Below the pieces are notes generated by a model. That model was not told the DNA's origin and made no database searches. It was given only the letters and a program-made list of their open reading frames with translations. Shown here piece by piece: positions 55,190-64,000 of a DNA stretch of 64,000 bases. Both the position numbers and the translations under genes were made by a program. The stretch spans positions 27,033-91,032 of the forward strand of contig LGRX02012742.1 in assembly GCA_001247695.2 (NCBI GenBank), read 5' to 3'. Positions within the stretch are counted from its first letter, which is position 1. Each line of letters starts with the position of its first letter. Origin of the DNA: Cymbomonas tetramitiformis (lineage: Eukaryota; Chlorophyta; Pyramimonadophyceae; Pyramimonadales; Pyramimonadaceae).

Positions 55190-57545
55190 ATCCTGAGATC
55201 GAACGCTGAACTCTTACATGCAAGCCCAGATTTCCAACATGAAGGTGGATCGCTACCTGTATCAGGATATATCCGCCCGAGCAGTCGAACAGTTGCCAGG
55301 GCCAGGTGCACGGCGTTGCTAAGACGATATCCTGACCTCATTTCGCCCCGTGCAATAGAGTTTGGGGCTCTACCCCAAGACCTGCACGACACCACCAGTG
55401 CCGACTTCATACGAGCGGGAGCTCTTCAAGGACGCCAGTGGGTCATGGTATGTGGGTTCCCATGCCAGGATCTCTCTCCTGCTGGAACACTCACAGGCCT
55501 GGATGGCAGGCACAGCAAACTATTTTATGAAGTGGTCAGGCTTCTGTCCACACTCCAGCAGCTGCAGCAGCAGAGGCCTCCAGGCTATATCCTGGAGAAC
55601 GTTTCTCCGTTGTCACACAGACCTGGAACCAAGATCAGGGACGAGGTGTTCCCGTACATTGCCAACGTCATTGGCCGACCAGTGTCCTTTGATGCAGCAC
55701 AAGCAGGCGCTTACGCACACCGATTGCGAGCGTATTGGAGCAACTTGTTCCAGAGCCACCAGTTTCGCTCCGTCATGAGCAAGGTGGTGAGACCAGAAGG
55801 ACGAATCGTATCGTCAATCATATGCAAGGGCTGGCATCCCAGGCCAGTGATAAGGACAGACCGCGCGCCTCACTACGTGGTGAACGTGGTGGGAGAACCA
55901 TTGAGGGCACTTCCCACCATCATGGCGACGCAAGGGTCAAGAGCGTTCAGGAGAGCGAGAATGGGCACCGTGGTGCGCAACCAGGACGATGAAGACGCCG
56001 AGGAAGAATCTCGAGAAGTGAACCTCGACGAGAAGGCGCGAGCCATGGGCTACGGCGCAAGTGAGCTACGCATGGCCGATGGCCTGAACGACGTAGAATT
56101 GGCAAGCATTCTGGGCCTGGCCATGGATCGCAGGGCAATGGAGCTGCTGATGGCGGTCGCAGAAGCGAGCATGAAGGGGCTCCCTCATAGCGAGGAATCC
56201 CCAGAGGCAGAGAATTCCCCAGGACAGCCCATCGCTGTAGACAACAACTGGGCAGACCACGAGAGGTCGGACCTTCAGCAGAGGCAAGCTTTGCTGGCGG
56301 AATGGGTTGAGAATTCGAATGCATATACTCAGCAGGTGGCGAAGACTATGACCCACCGTGACTGGGAGGAGAAGCTACGGGTAATGTGCTCGCAAGGGCA
56401 GAAAGGTGCAGAAGGAATTGGGGCTCAGCGACAGAAGGCTGGAACCAAGAAGAAGAAGAAGAAAGAGTGGCAGCTCTACACTATGGCGCAGTATCGTCAG
56501 AGGCATGAGAACCACTTCGTGAAGGAGGACGCAACCCCAGCAGCGCGCGTGGATGTGCCTGCTTGGAGTCCGCCTGCCAAGGATTCAGAGATGAGACTCC
56601 CCAGGTTGGCGTGCACCACCAGATTCGAGGACCTGATGGCCAGCGTGGCCGAGCAGCAGGTAGGCCGTGACAAGCATCGAGATGTACACGATGATGCATG
56701 GTGCCTCAGATGGTTGAAGTCCAATGGCAGAGTGAGGTTGCCAGAAGAGGAAGTTCGTCGAGTGAGGAGACGAGCAGCACGACATCGATGGGATGAGGCT
56801 ACGGACGAGATCTACATGGTCACTCTGTCGGGCAAGGAGGTGAGAATACCTAAGCCTGCTGACCGTCTCGCGCTGGTTAAAGAATACCACTCCAGAACTG
56901 GACATTGGGGCATAAGGCGTACGCAGCATATTTTGTGGCAGCGCCATTGGTGGGCCGATTTGAAGAAAGACGTGGAGGCTGTGGTCACTCAGTGTGAGAC
57001 CTGTCAGCGTGTGAAAACTCATTATGCGAGAGAGGAGGCATGTTTATCCCCCCTCGAGATCGTGTCGTTCATGTATCGCTGGTCGCTGGATTTAGCATGG
57101 CCTTCGAGGAGAGAGACCAAGTCTGGCAACAACCGAGTGCTCATCATGACCGAGCACTACACCAGGTTCATAGTCTGCGTGCCCATTCCCGACAAGGAGG
57201 CGAGCACCATCGCAGCGGCATTTCGCAGTCATGTCCTGGCTGTGTTTGGTGCGCCAGCAGAGTGCTTGGTGGATGGAGGTAAGGAGTTTGAAGGCGAGTT
57301 CAAGCAGCTGTGCAGAGACTGCCTGATCGACCGACGAGTCACCTCGCCAGACTCACCAGAAGGCAATGGGCTGACCGAGCGAGTGGTACGCACTATGAAG
57401 TTTTGCTTCAAGAAGCTTGCCTTGGAGAAGGGTCTCGATTATGAGTGGGATGAGCAGCTCTGGCCACTAGTGCTGAGTTATAATGCAGCACGCCAGGAGT
57501 CCACGGGGGTGGCGCCGTTCACCATTATTGTTTTGAAAAAGTATG
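55190..57545 (+). pseudogene. Retroelement fragment: C5-cytosine methyltransferase fused to integrase
   Basis: The main frame is 55316-57586. A frame change near 55300 separates it from upstream codons MKVDRYLYQDISARAVEQL (motif II region). Methyltransferase motifs: IV MVCGFPCQDLSPAG (Cys at about residue 50), VI GYILENVSP, VIII AHRLRAYW, then LPTIM and the closing block ARAMGYGASELRMADGL. This resembles DNMT-type enzymes with ENV and differs clearly from the gypsy element's enzyme. Motif I is missing because the 5' end is lost. After a linker come an integrase finger (YHSRTGHWG ... CETCQRV) and the DDE core: D in SLDLAWP, D in LVDGGKEFEG, E in NGLTERVV about 35 residues on. It breaks off after STGVAPF near 57530. 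No RT, LTR or target duplication was found. Confidence 0.88.
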
Positions 57546-58132
57546 AAAACAGCAGTAAAATATATCCGTCAAAATTGATATTATAACCACAAAATACGAA
57601 TTATTGTGTACAAAAGCTGTGAGCAGAACTGTCTTAGCACTCTAGCACTGGCACGCGAGCAGCCACCTAGTACTTGCGAAGCAAAACAATAATGAGTCCA
57701 CTAGCCTGACCTCCGGTCAGAGTCTACTTATATCTCAATGCTCTGTCACATTTCCCAAAACTGTAACGGGTTCTAGCCCTTAAATCTTCATCTGGTCAAT
57801 GGAAAGTCATTATTCCATGCCAGCTCTAACAATGTTACCGTTTACCGCATTCTGACTGACACGTCAGCGGCAAAGGAGTCACCGCCATCTTCATCTTATC
57901 ATTCCCTGGTCATTCGATAGTGACCATATCTTCTCTGGCAAGTCTGCATCTCGCAGATGGTCATCTTCGCAAAGCCTGTCATGCTGTCACCACTGTCATG
58001 CGTGTCACCAGCTGAACAAACCCGGCGCGGTACCATGAGAAGCCGGCGTTTGTTACAGCGAGACGACTGTCGGGTTCTTCCGTTACAACGGGGTTCTTCC
58101 ACACCTTTTTACACCAAGCTTAAGCTAGGGGT
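57546..58132. other. Unassigned stretch
   Basis: No gene seen between the truncated integrase and the next LTR. Confidence 0.5.
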
Positions 58133-58595
58133 TGCTGAAATCTGTATAGGCAGCCCTGACCGGGAGTCCCGGCGCAGGCCCCTATGGCAGATATCTAGGT
58201 AGCCAACACTGGACTGATGACTGACCCACAAGTTCGTGTTGTGACACACCGAGTGTCACATGTAGCTAGACTCGAGACCGTTCCGACTCCGAGACCGTTC
58301 CGGGTATATCTAGCTTAGGGTTTATTTCTTATGAGAGTTTATTTATATTGGTTCACTGACTGTCTGATATCCGTGAACCGGGATATTCCAGTAGGTCGTG
58401 GACCCATTCCACGCTATTTTTCCACAGCTGATTTGGCCATGATTGGCTAAAGCAGCGGCTTCGAGAGGTGGTGCGCGACGGCGCGTTTGGGTACGCACGG
58501 GAATTTTGAGATGAGCGGTTTGCGGTGAGCGTCTTTGAGCCGCAGCTATGGGGATTCGACCTGGACCGGGCTTCGTTGGCGCAATGTTCATCTAT
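58133..58595 (+). mobile_element. Gag-only LTR family: 5' LTR (58133-58393) and leader
   Basis: LTR of 261 bp (TGCTGAAATCTG ... TTCCAGTA) followed by the family leader GTCGTGGACCCATTCCACGC and the start of the upstream frame (MGIRPGPGFVGAMF). Identity with the copies at 32.4 and 63.6 kb ends near 58595, where antisense sequence begins. Confidence 0.88.
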
Positions 58596-59445
58596 TACGG
58601 TATAGCAAACACAGGTGATTGCAAACCACAAACTGAAACTCTCAAGATCGAAGCTGATAAAAGAGACTGCGGCATAAGAAGTAAAGCCCATTGTAGATGC
58701 CGTTGTTGTCAAAGAAAATCCGTGCACCAGCCCCATAATACCGGTGCACCACCAGAGTGCTGTCCTCAATCCACCTCGTCCATGGCTGACCCGTAGCCGG
58801 AGTCAGTGTCCGAGTGAAGTTCCAGCCCGTAGTAAGAGGGGTTGTTGTAGAATACAGCCTGTGGAGGAAGGGGACGGGTAAATATGTCTGCAATGTCCCC
58901 ATTACAACCGGCTCGATGCGGTGGAACCGCTAAGTCAATCCCGGAGCCGCCACCACCGTAAAGACATGCAAGTGTCGATTGCTGATGATTGCCGTTCAAA
59001 GCGGGCTCCACCACCTCTTCCGGCTCATGATCGGAAGGTGGTGGTGAGCACGGCGGCGACGGCGGAGCACCATCCCAATCAGGCCCGAGGAAGGTGCCCC
59101 ATGGCCCGAGGTAAGGTACCACCACCTGCGGGTAGCCTGGCCGGGATGCCAAGTCCACGTGTGAGTGTTGTGCGGAGTAATATAGTACCCCTCCGCCTGC
59201 CAGTAGTCCGATGGTGGCACCGCCGTCGGCCGAGCACCGGCAGCGGGGATACCGCTCTCCGAAGCACCACCGACTCCCGCTGCGCCGGTGAGTCCAATGC
59301 CGCCTAAGAGTCCGAGGAAGCATGCGAGCAGTGCGAGGTTAGCCCGAAGGCCGTACTAGGGCGGAGCACCGCACCCAATTGCCGGTTGTGGGCGGCTCGC
59401 CGATCGACCGCCCAGGGTCCCCACGAATGATTGCTGAGATCGATC
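58596..59445 (-). pseudogene. Inverted 3' part of a diverged gag-only element
   Basis: Minus-strand frames here (58766-59323 and an overlapping one) resemble the end of the gag-like gene. A hydrophobic segment ANLALLACFLGLLGGIGL is followed by DYWQAEGYYIT (compare LLSLVLCVSIMG then SFYFTND), and the terminal YYGLELHSDTDSGYG is followed by a stop. The sequence is much diverged and split between frames. It lies head to head with the 5' end at 58133. Confidence 0.5.
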
Positions 59446-59712
59446 AGGGAAGATATCTTCCGTTGAGCTGGATGGTACGGCCCCAAATCAAAATTTCTTT
59501 CGGCCCGCCTCCGGTCCGCCCGGTCCAAACTACAAAATACCCACGAAAATTTAAGTATGGGGAAATGCAAAAATCGCAAATTTTTCATCAAAATTTTAGA
59601 AATTTGCGCCAAATTGGTTCGGCCCCAAAGCAATTTCTCTTTCGGCCCCTCTTCGGCCCGGGCCTCATTTTGGCGACTCAGTTCGGCCCGGGGCCGGCCA
59701 ATCGGGGTAAGA
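59446..59712 (+). repeat. CGGCCC-rich insert
   Basis: Begins GGGAAGATATCTTCCG and holds six or more CGGCCC or CGGTCC words among A/T-rich spacers, ending GGCCGGCC. Related to the block at 7620-7735. It ends where the AT-rich fiber-like coding sequence starts. No terminal repeats were resolved. Confidence 0.45.
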
Positions 59713-62638
59713 TATTGCTATTGGTCGTAATGCATTATCTATAAACAATACGACTAGTAATGATACAATTGCGATTGGTTCGGGTGCAGCCAATAATAGT
59801 TGTGGTAGCTATGCAGTTTGCATCGGAGACGATTGCGGTCAAAATAATTGTGCTGATGAAGCAGTAAATATCGGAAAATATGCAGGAGAATATTCAGCAG
59901 GTGAAAATTCAATTACTATCGGTGCTTTGAGTGGACAAAATTCAGCTCAAAGTGCGGTGAACACAGATAACACAATCGTTTTCGGAACGCGAGTGGGGTT
60001 GAACTTAATGCCGGTATTGCAAATTCTTGTTACATTCGTCCTATTCGAGCTTCTCCTGATGTTAATTCTGAAAGCCTACAATTATATTATGATTCGGCGT
60101 CAAATGAAGTTAGAACTGGTGCTACAAATTCAGGAAGTATGATGGGAACGGAGATATAGATATGATAATGTAACTTATATATATATCACGGTCCCCGAAC
60201 GAACGAAGCTGGACAGCGGAGGTCCCGGAGGTCACAACAAACTAAGATGAGATAATAAAATACTTAGGTTGTGTTATTATCGCAGAGCGAAACGAACACA
60301 CGGACAAGCAAGATGCAAGTGACACCACAGGGCGAGGGGTGACACAGGAAGAGACGGCCACCCCCAATTTATGGGGGGGCAAAAGTCTGTCTCCCCGTGA
60401 CACCACCTCACCCCGAAGGCGTGAGGTGCCACGACGCAAGCTGGCCAAGGCGGTCCTAACATCCTACGGCTGGCCATAATGGCAAAACCCTAACAAAGCA
60501 AGCATCATGCGAGACCCAAAGGGGCCTTTTTCAACCCAGCTAGCACGGCTACGCCAACGCTGGTCTCAAGATGCATGCTCTAGGGGCTTACGCCCATGCA
60601 CGTGCTGCGGGGATGTCTACTCCCGCAGGCCTACAAAGGCTACTAGGCTCCAGCGTGCGAGGGTGGATGGCGGCGGAATCCTCGATCGTGGATGGAGTCG
60701 AGCGCCGCTGGGATGTCGTCAACCAATGCCCACGCGGTGCAGCGCCATGATGCATGGCACCACCAGAGCGAGTGCGGGGACGAGGACACCCAGAGGGGGG
60801 CGAAAGTGGAAAATGCGGCGTGTTCCTACTAAGCTGCACACGAGTGCGAAAGCAGAGAGGAGAATCGGTGGGATGGGTTTCGTAGCACCACCACACGCCA
60901 CCACGCAGGCAGTGGCCAAGGGGCACGCAGGGTGGAGGGGAGAGTGGAGGCCGCTGCGGACGCAACTCGGTGTGGTCAGAGTTCTCGTCATTGGCGAAGG
61001 CGATGGACTCGCGATGTTGGTGTCTGGCGCATAAGCACCACCAGACACCACCAGACCATAGCCAGGGGTAAGATGATGTCGACGTAGTCGGAGATATGCC
61101 ACCACTGAACGCACAGCGGCCATACGCGCATGCTGACGTGCGGTGGACATGGGCGCAGACCGCAGGCTGCAGAATTCTGCGAGTGAAAGATAGGGTTTCA
61201 AGGCGAAACTCCAAATTTTCGTAAAATTGACAATTTCAAGTGATGAAAAGGTCAAATTGGGGTAGATTTTGACGCTGCGAAAACGGCGGTCGCGTCAGAA
61301 ACGTCGTGCGGTAAGCCAATTTTGCTGCAGTTGAGGTGCTGCTGGCCAGAGTGTAAAGTAGGATTACGTGATACGTTGTTCGCGACACTGAACACGTGTC
61401 GAAAAAAAATGAAGAAGCGAATGCCGCTCAAAGCCCGCCGTAGAAGTCAAGCATGTGGTGAATTCTACTCGAACAAGATGTGGCTTGACGCGCTCAAGGT
61501 CGTCGTCAAAGCAAAACGTCGCTGATGTCGCGATGTCGTTGTTGGACGTGCAGATGCCGCACGCGAAGTCCGGGAACTGGTTCCGTTCCGGGGAGACGAC
61601 CGGTGCTTCTGGAGACACGCGGAGTCAGATGCGTCGGTGAGCAATGCGCTCAGCGGGGGTGTGAGTAGCTTGTTCCGCTACGATAACCGCTGGTTCCGCG
61701 GGATCAAAGTAAGATGAAATCTGAAACCACCACTGAACAGTGGTGAGGCCATAACCTGATGGGAACGGAGATATACATATGATAATGTAACTTATATATA
61801 TCACGGTCCCCGAACGAACGAAGCTGGACAGCGGAGGTCCCGGAGGTCACAACAAACTAAGATGAGATAATAAAATACTTAGGTTGTGTTATTATCGCAG
61901 AGCGAAACGAACACACGGACAAGCAAGATGCAAGTGACACCACAGGGCGAGGGGTGACACATGAAGATACAGTCACCCCCAATTTATGGGGGGGCAAAAG
62001 TCTGTCTCCCCGTGAAATATTGGTTCATTGAGTCAAGTTTTGGCAGTGGGAAATTCTGGAACTAATATTAATTTAACGGGATATTTGGATTGTAGTGCAA
62101 TAAGGGTTGTTGGTAGCATCGATTGGGCATACACTACTCCAACCTCCTCATTAACAACCTCAGGTATTCCATTGATTGACAGATTTAACAAATGCATATG
62201 TAGGTACATTACCGACAAGCAAGTTCGGTTCCTCACACTGGTGATGTTTTCACTTTCGAAAATAATACCGGAAGTACAATAAATGCTGGTGATATTGTTC
62301 AATTTTCTGATGATTTTTCAGATGTAAACGGTGTAAAAATATATTCAGCGTCGGCAAGTCAATCTAATCAAAATTGTATGCCTATTGGTGTTTGTGTTCA
62401 AAATTCAACAACAGGAAATTCGTGTTTTGTTTGTACAAAAGGATTCACAACTTGCAAAGCTATTGATGGAAGTTATGTAAAAGGACAAATGCTACAATGT
62501 GTAGCCGGTGGTTCAGTCAATTCTGCACAAATTACTTTAAATAATGTTGGGATTATTGGTGTAAGTATGGAAAGTAAAGTTATAACAACTCCGGGTTCTG
62601 GGTTATTGGTTTGGATTAACCCTGATTTTAAATTGTAA
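59713..62638 (+). pseudogene. Virus-like fiber/head-repeat protein, split by an LTR element
   Basis: Left part (59713-60139) has repeats of the form A-I-G-x-x-A (DIAIGRNALS, TIAIGSGAANN, VNIGKYAGEYS, SITIGALSGQN) and then NAGIANSCYIRPIR and LQLYYDSASNEVR. The NPIR/YD-x-x-x-x-E pattern is common in fiber-like proteins of algal giant viruses and polinton-like viruses. The right part resumes at about 62017 with GSLSQVLAVGNSGTNI, a typical start of tail/fiber modules, and runs to a stop at 62638. A frameshift near 62165 interrupts it. Removing the LTR element rejoins the reading frame exactly (SGS then IGSLSQ). Composition is far more AT-rich than the neighbours. The 5' end is cut by the CGGCCC insert. 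Confidence 0.75.
60140..62014 (+). mobile_element. Small LTR-type element inserted in the fiber gene
   Basis: Direct repeats 60140-60400 and 61757-62014 (TGATGGGAACGG ... CTCCCCGTGA) are nearly identical and bracket about 1.36 kb. The flanks GAAGTA and GAAATA look like a target duplication with one change. The interior carries no recognisable gag or pol; the frame 60507-61034 is GC-rich and unconvincing. Perfect hairpins lie just inside each repeat: CACCTCAC/GTGAGGTG at 60404-60427 and CCACCACTG/CAGTGGTG near 61725. Likely a non-autonomous TRIM-like element, but the end chemistry (TG...GA) is atypical. Confidence 0.7.
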
Positions 62639-62656
62639 TTCAATGTATATTATATA

Positions 62657-62946
62657 ATGACGTGCAAATATACAATATTACAATATACAAAAGACAAAGC
62701 AAAAAAACTAAACGTGTATGTTAAAGTAGCTACAAATAAAAGTAAAAAGATCGGCGTGTTTGACAAGAATACAAATAAGAAATTAGCTAGTATAGGTGCT
62801 TGTAATATGATGGATTATCCATCTTGTGTTAAATCAAAAGGAAAAGTTTATGCCGAAACGCGAAAAAAAAATACAAGATAAGACATAATAAAGATAGACA
62901 TAAAAGGAATTCAAATGGATATTTTGCGGACAAACTATTATGGTGA
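62657..62946 (+). pseudogene. Small basic virus-type protein (DUF5754-like)
   Basis: Begins MTCKYTILQYTKDKAKKL and contains KKIGVFDKNTNKKLASIGA, then MMDYP and GKVYAETR. After an A8 run near 62870 the frame changes, and the next frame reads KYKIRHNKDRHKRNSNGYFA then DKLLW and a stop at 62944-62946. The layout (KASIGA-like, DYP, RHxKDR, GYxADxLLW) is one I know from short proteins of giant viruses, virophages and polinton-like viruses; I believe it is Pfam DUF5754, function unknown. The A8 frameshift could be a sequencing error. It starts 18 bp after the fiber gene on the same strand. Confidence 0.72.
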
Positions 62947-63008
62947 ATGTTTATGGAAGTTTGATAAGTCTTTGTATCAATTCTTGTTTTCTTCCACTCA
63001 CTTTTAGT

Positions 63009-63184
63009 TTATTGATTTTGCAAAGTTCTTTTAGTTTTATCAGTGTTCTCCGGTGTTAAGTTAAACACAATCGGATTATCCGTTTCGGCGTCAAAAAAAT
63101 CGTGTCCGACACGGTTGAAGTAGCTTCTTGCCGTTCTATATTGATGAGGCAAACTTAGTCTCTTATGCCCGATATAATATAATG
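63009..63184 (-). pseudogene. Partial virus-like ORF cut by an LTR insertion
   Basis: On the minus strand about 58 codons are open from the LTR border to TAA at 63009 (IGHKRLSLPHQYRTARSYFN ... FFDAETDNPIVFNL). The N-terminus is removed by the element at 63185. Composition is AT-rich like the two virus-like genes to the left, and the orientation is convergent with them. Family not recognised. Confidence 0.5.
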
Positions 63185-64000
63185 TGCTGAAATCTGTATA
63201 GGCAGCCCTGACCGGGAGTCCCGGTGCAGGCCCCTATGACAGATTCCTAGGTAGCCAACACTGGACCGTGACTGATCCGCAAGCCTGTGCTGTGACACAC
63301 CGAGTGTCACAGGTAGCTAGACTCGAGACCGTTCCGACTCCGTGACCGTTCCGGGTATATCCAGCTTAGGGTTTATTTCTTATGAGAGTTTGTCTATATT
63401 GGTTCCAGGACTGTCTGATATCCGTGAACCGGGATATTCCAGTAGGTCGTGGACCCATTCCACGCTATTTTTCCACAGCTAATTTGGCCATGATTGGCTA
63501 AGGCAGCCGCTTGGAGAGGTGGTGCGCGACGGCGCGTTTGGGTACGCACGGGGTTTTTGAGATGAGCGGTTTGCGGTGAGCGTCCTTGGGCCGCAGCTAT
63601 GGGGATTCGACCTGGACCGGGCTTCGTTGGCGCAAAGTTCATTTACGGTATTCCGCTTGCCCTGATCCCGCTTGCTACCGATTTTTGGGCTGGTGGCTGC
63701 AGCACCTTCGACCTCGACGACGTCTTCCAGTGCCCCTCGCTCGCATGGCTCTGCCGCTCTTTCCGTTGGCGTCGCATCTTCCCCACGACATTACCCGAAC
63801 GCGCCCCAGCGTACCATCTCCCATCAGGCTTTCAGAGTTATGGGTGTATCCACTATAGCAAAACGGTCCCTCACGAGGGACTCCGACATCGACGCCTCGC
63901 TGAGGCTCACTGACGCGGTTCGCAACACGCCGACGGCTAGATCACCGGTTGTTACGAACCCCGACCCTGCTTCCAACACCGACGCCGACGTTGCGACGAG
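63185..64000 (+). mobile_element. Gag-only LTR family: 5' end, continues beyond window
   Basis: LTR 63185-63444 (TGCTGAAATCTG ... TTCCAGTA), leader from 63445 and gag. The upstream frame from 63599 (MGIRPGPGFVGAKF, then CSTFDLDDVFQCP) overlaps the gag start at 63839 (MGVSTIAKRSLTRDSDIDAS) in another frame. The window ends inside gag. Confidence 0.9.

Noticed and set aside
55947..57022. Minus-strand frames of 96-145 codons
   Set aside because: Opposite strand of the methyltransferase-integrase gene, with no independent support.
58766..59323. Ty1/copia RNase H tail suggested by ADIFTRPL
   Set aside because: The word resembles the copia end (ADIFTKPL), but no other copia motif is present and the surrounding sequence fits the end of the gag-only family better.
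60507..61034. 175-codon frame inside the small LTR element
   Set aside because: GC-rich, no recognised motif, overlapped by equally long minus-strand frames; coding is unsupported.

Overview
The window reads as a nuclear scaffold of a photosynthetic unicellular eukaryote, most likely an alga. The evidence is GT-AG spliceosomal introns, one complete 15-exon gene for a plastid-type, monofunctional EPSP synthase with a plant-like sequence, many minisatellites, and a dense load of LTR retrotransposons, a Helitron remnant and pieces of an algal-type DNA virus. A green alga is my best guess, but the lineage is inference. There is one assembly gap (5811-6393).

Layout. 1-2.5 kb: two tandem arrays (69-bp and 67-bp units) that share the same 20-bp palindrome and flank two small genes. 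2.5-5.5 kb: a broken, intron-containing gene ending in a DNA N-methyltransferase-like fold. 6.4-20 kb: an AT-richer, gene-poor stretch with a 2OG-Fe(II) oxygenase-like remnant plus a second truncated copy of its 3' end, a Helitron Rep N-terminal remnant, two paralogous HNH-like ORFs, a low-complexity gene with tandemly repeated exon-like units, and a short conserved element present twice. 20-30.2 kb: the EPSP synthase gene on the minus strand. Most of its larger introns hold a different minisatellite, and one of these is an amplified piece of the gene's own exon 12.

31.3-57.5 kb is a nested transposon cluster. A short TIR element carries a non-autonomous gag-only LTR element (31985-35568, target-site duplication GCTTG). 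A second short TIR element follows. A 4045-bp segment is then present twice in tandem. Next comes a 13.9-kb Ty3/gypsy chromovirus on the minus strand (41009-54879, target-site duplication ACAAT). It encodes gag, protease, RT, RNase H, an N6-adenine methyltransferase domain, integrase, a chromodomain and a C5-cytosine methyltransferase domain. Immediately beyond it is a 5'-truncated second retroelement with a different cytosine methyltransferase fused upstream of its own integrase.

58-64 kb: further copies of the gag-only LTR family surround an AT-rich block of virus-like genes. These are a repeat-rich fiber-like gene split by a small LTR element, a small basic protein of a type common in giant and polinton-like viruses, and a partial ORF. 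The window ends inside another gag-only element.

Main theme: four separate DNA-methyltransferase-like domains of at least three kinds sit in mobile or mobile-looking DNA within 64 kb, two of them in one retrotransposon. Several coding breaks lie in homopolymers and could be assembly errors rather than true decay.
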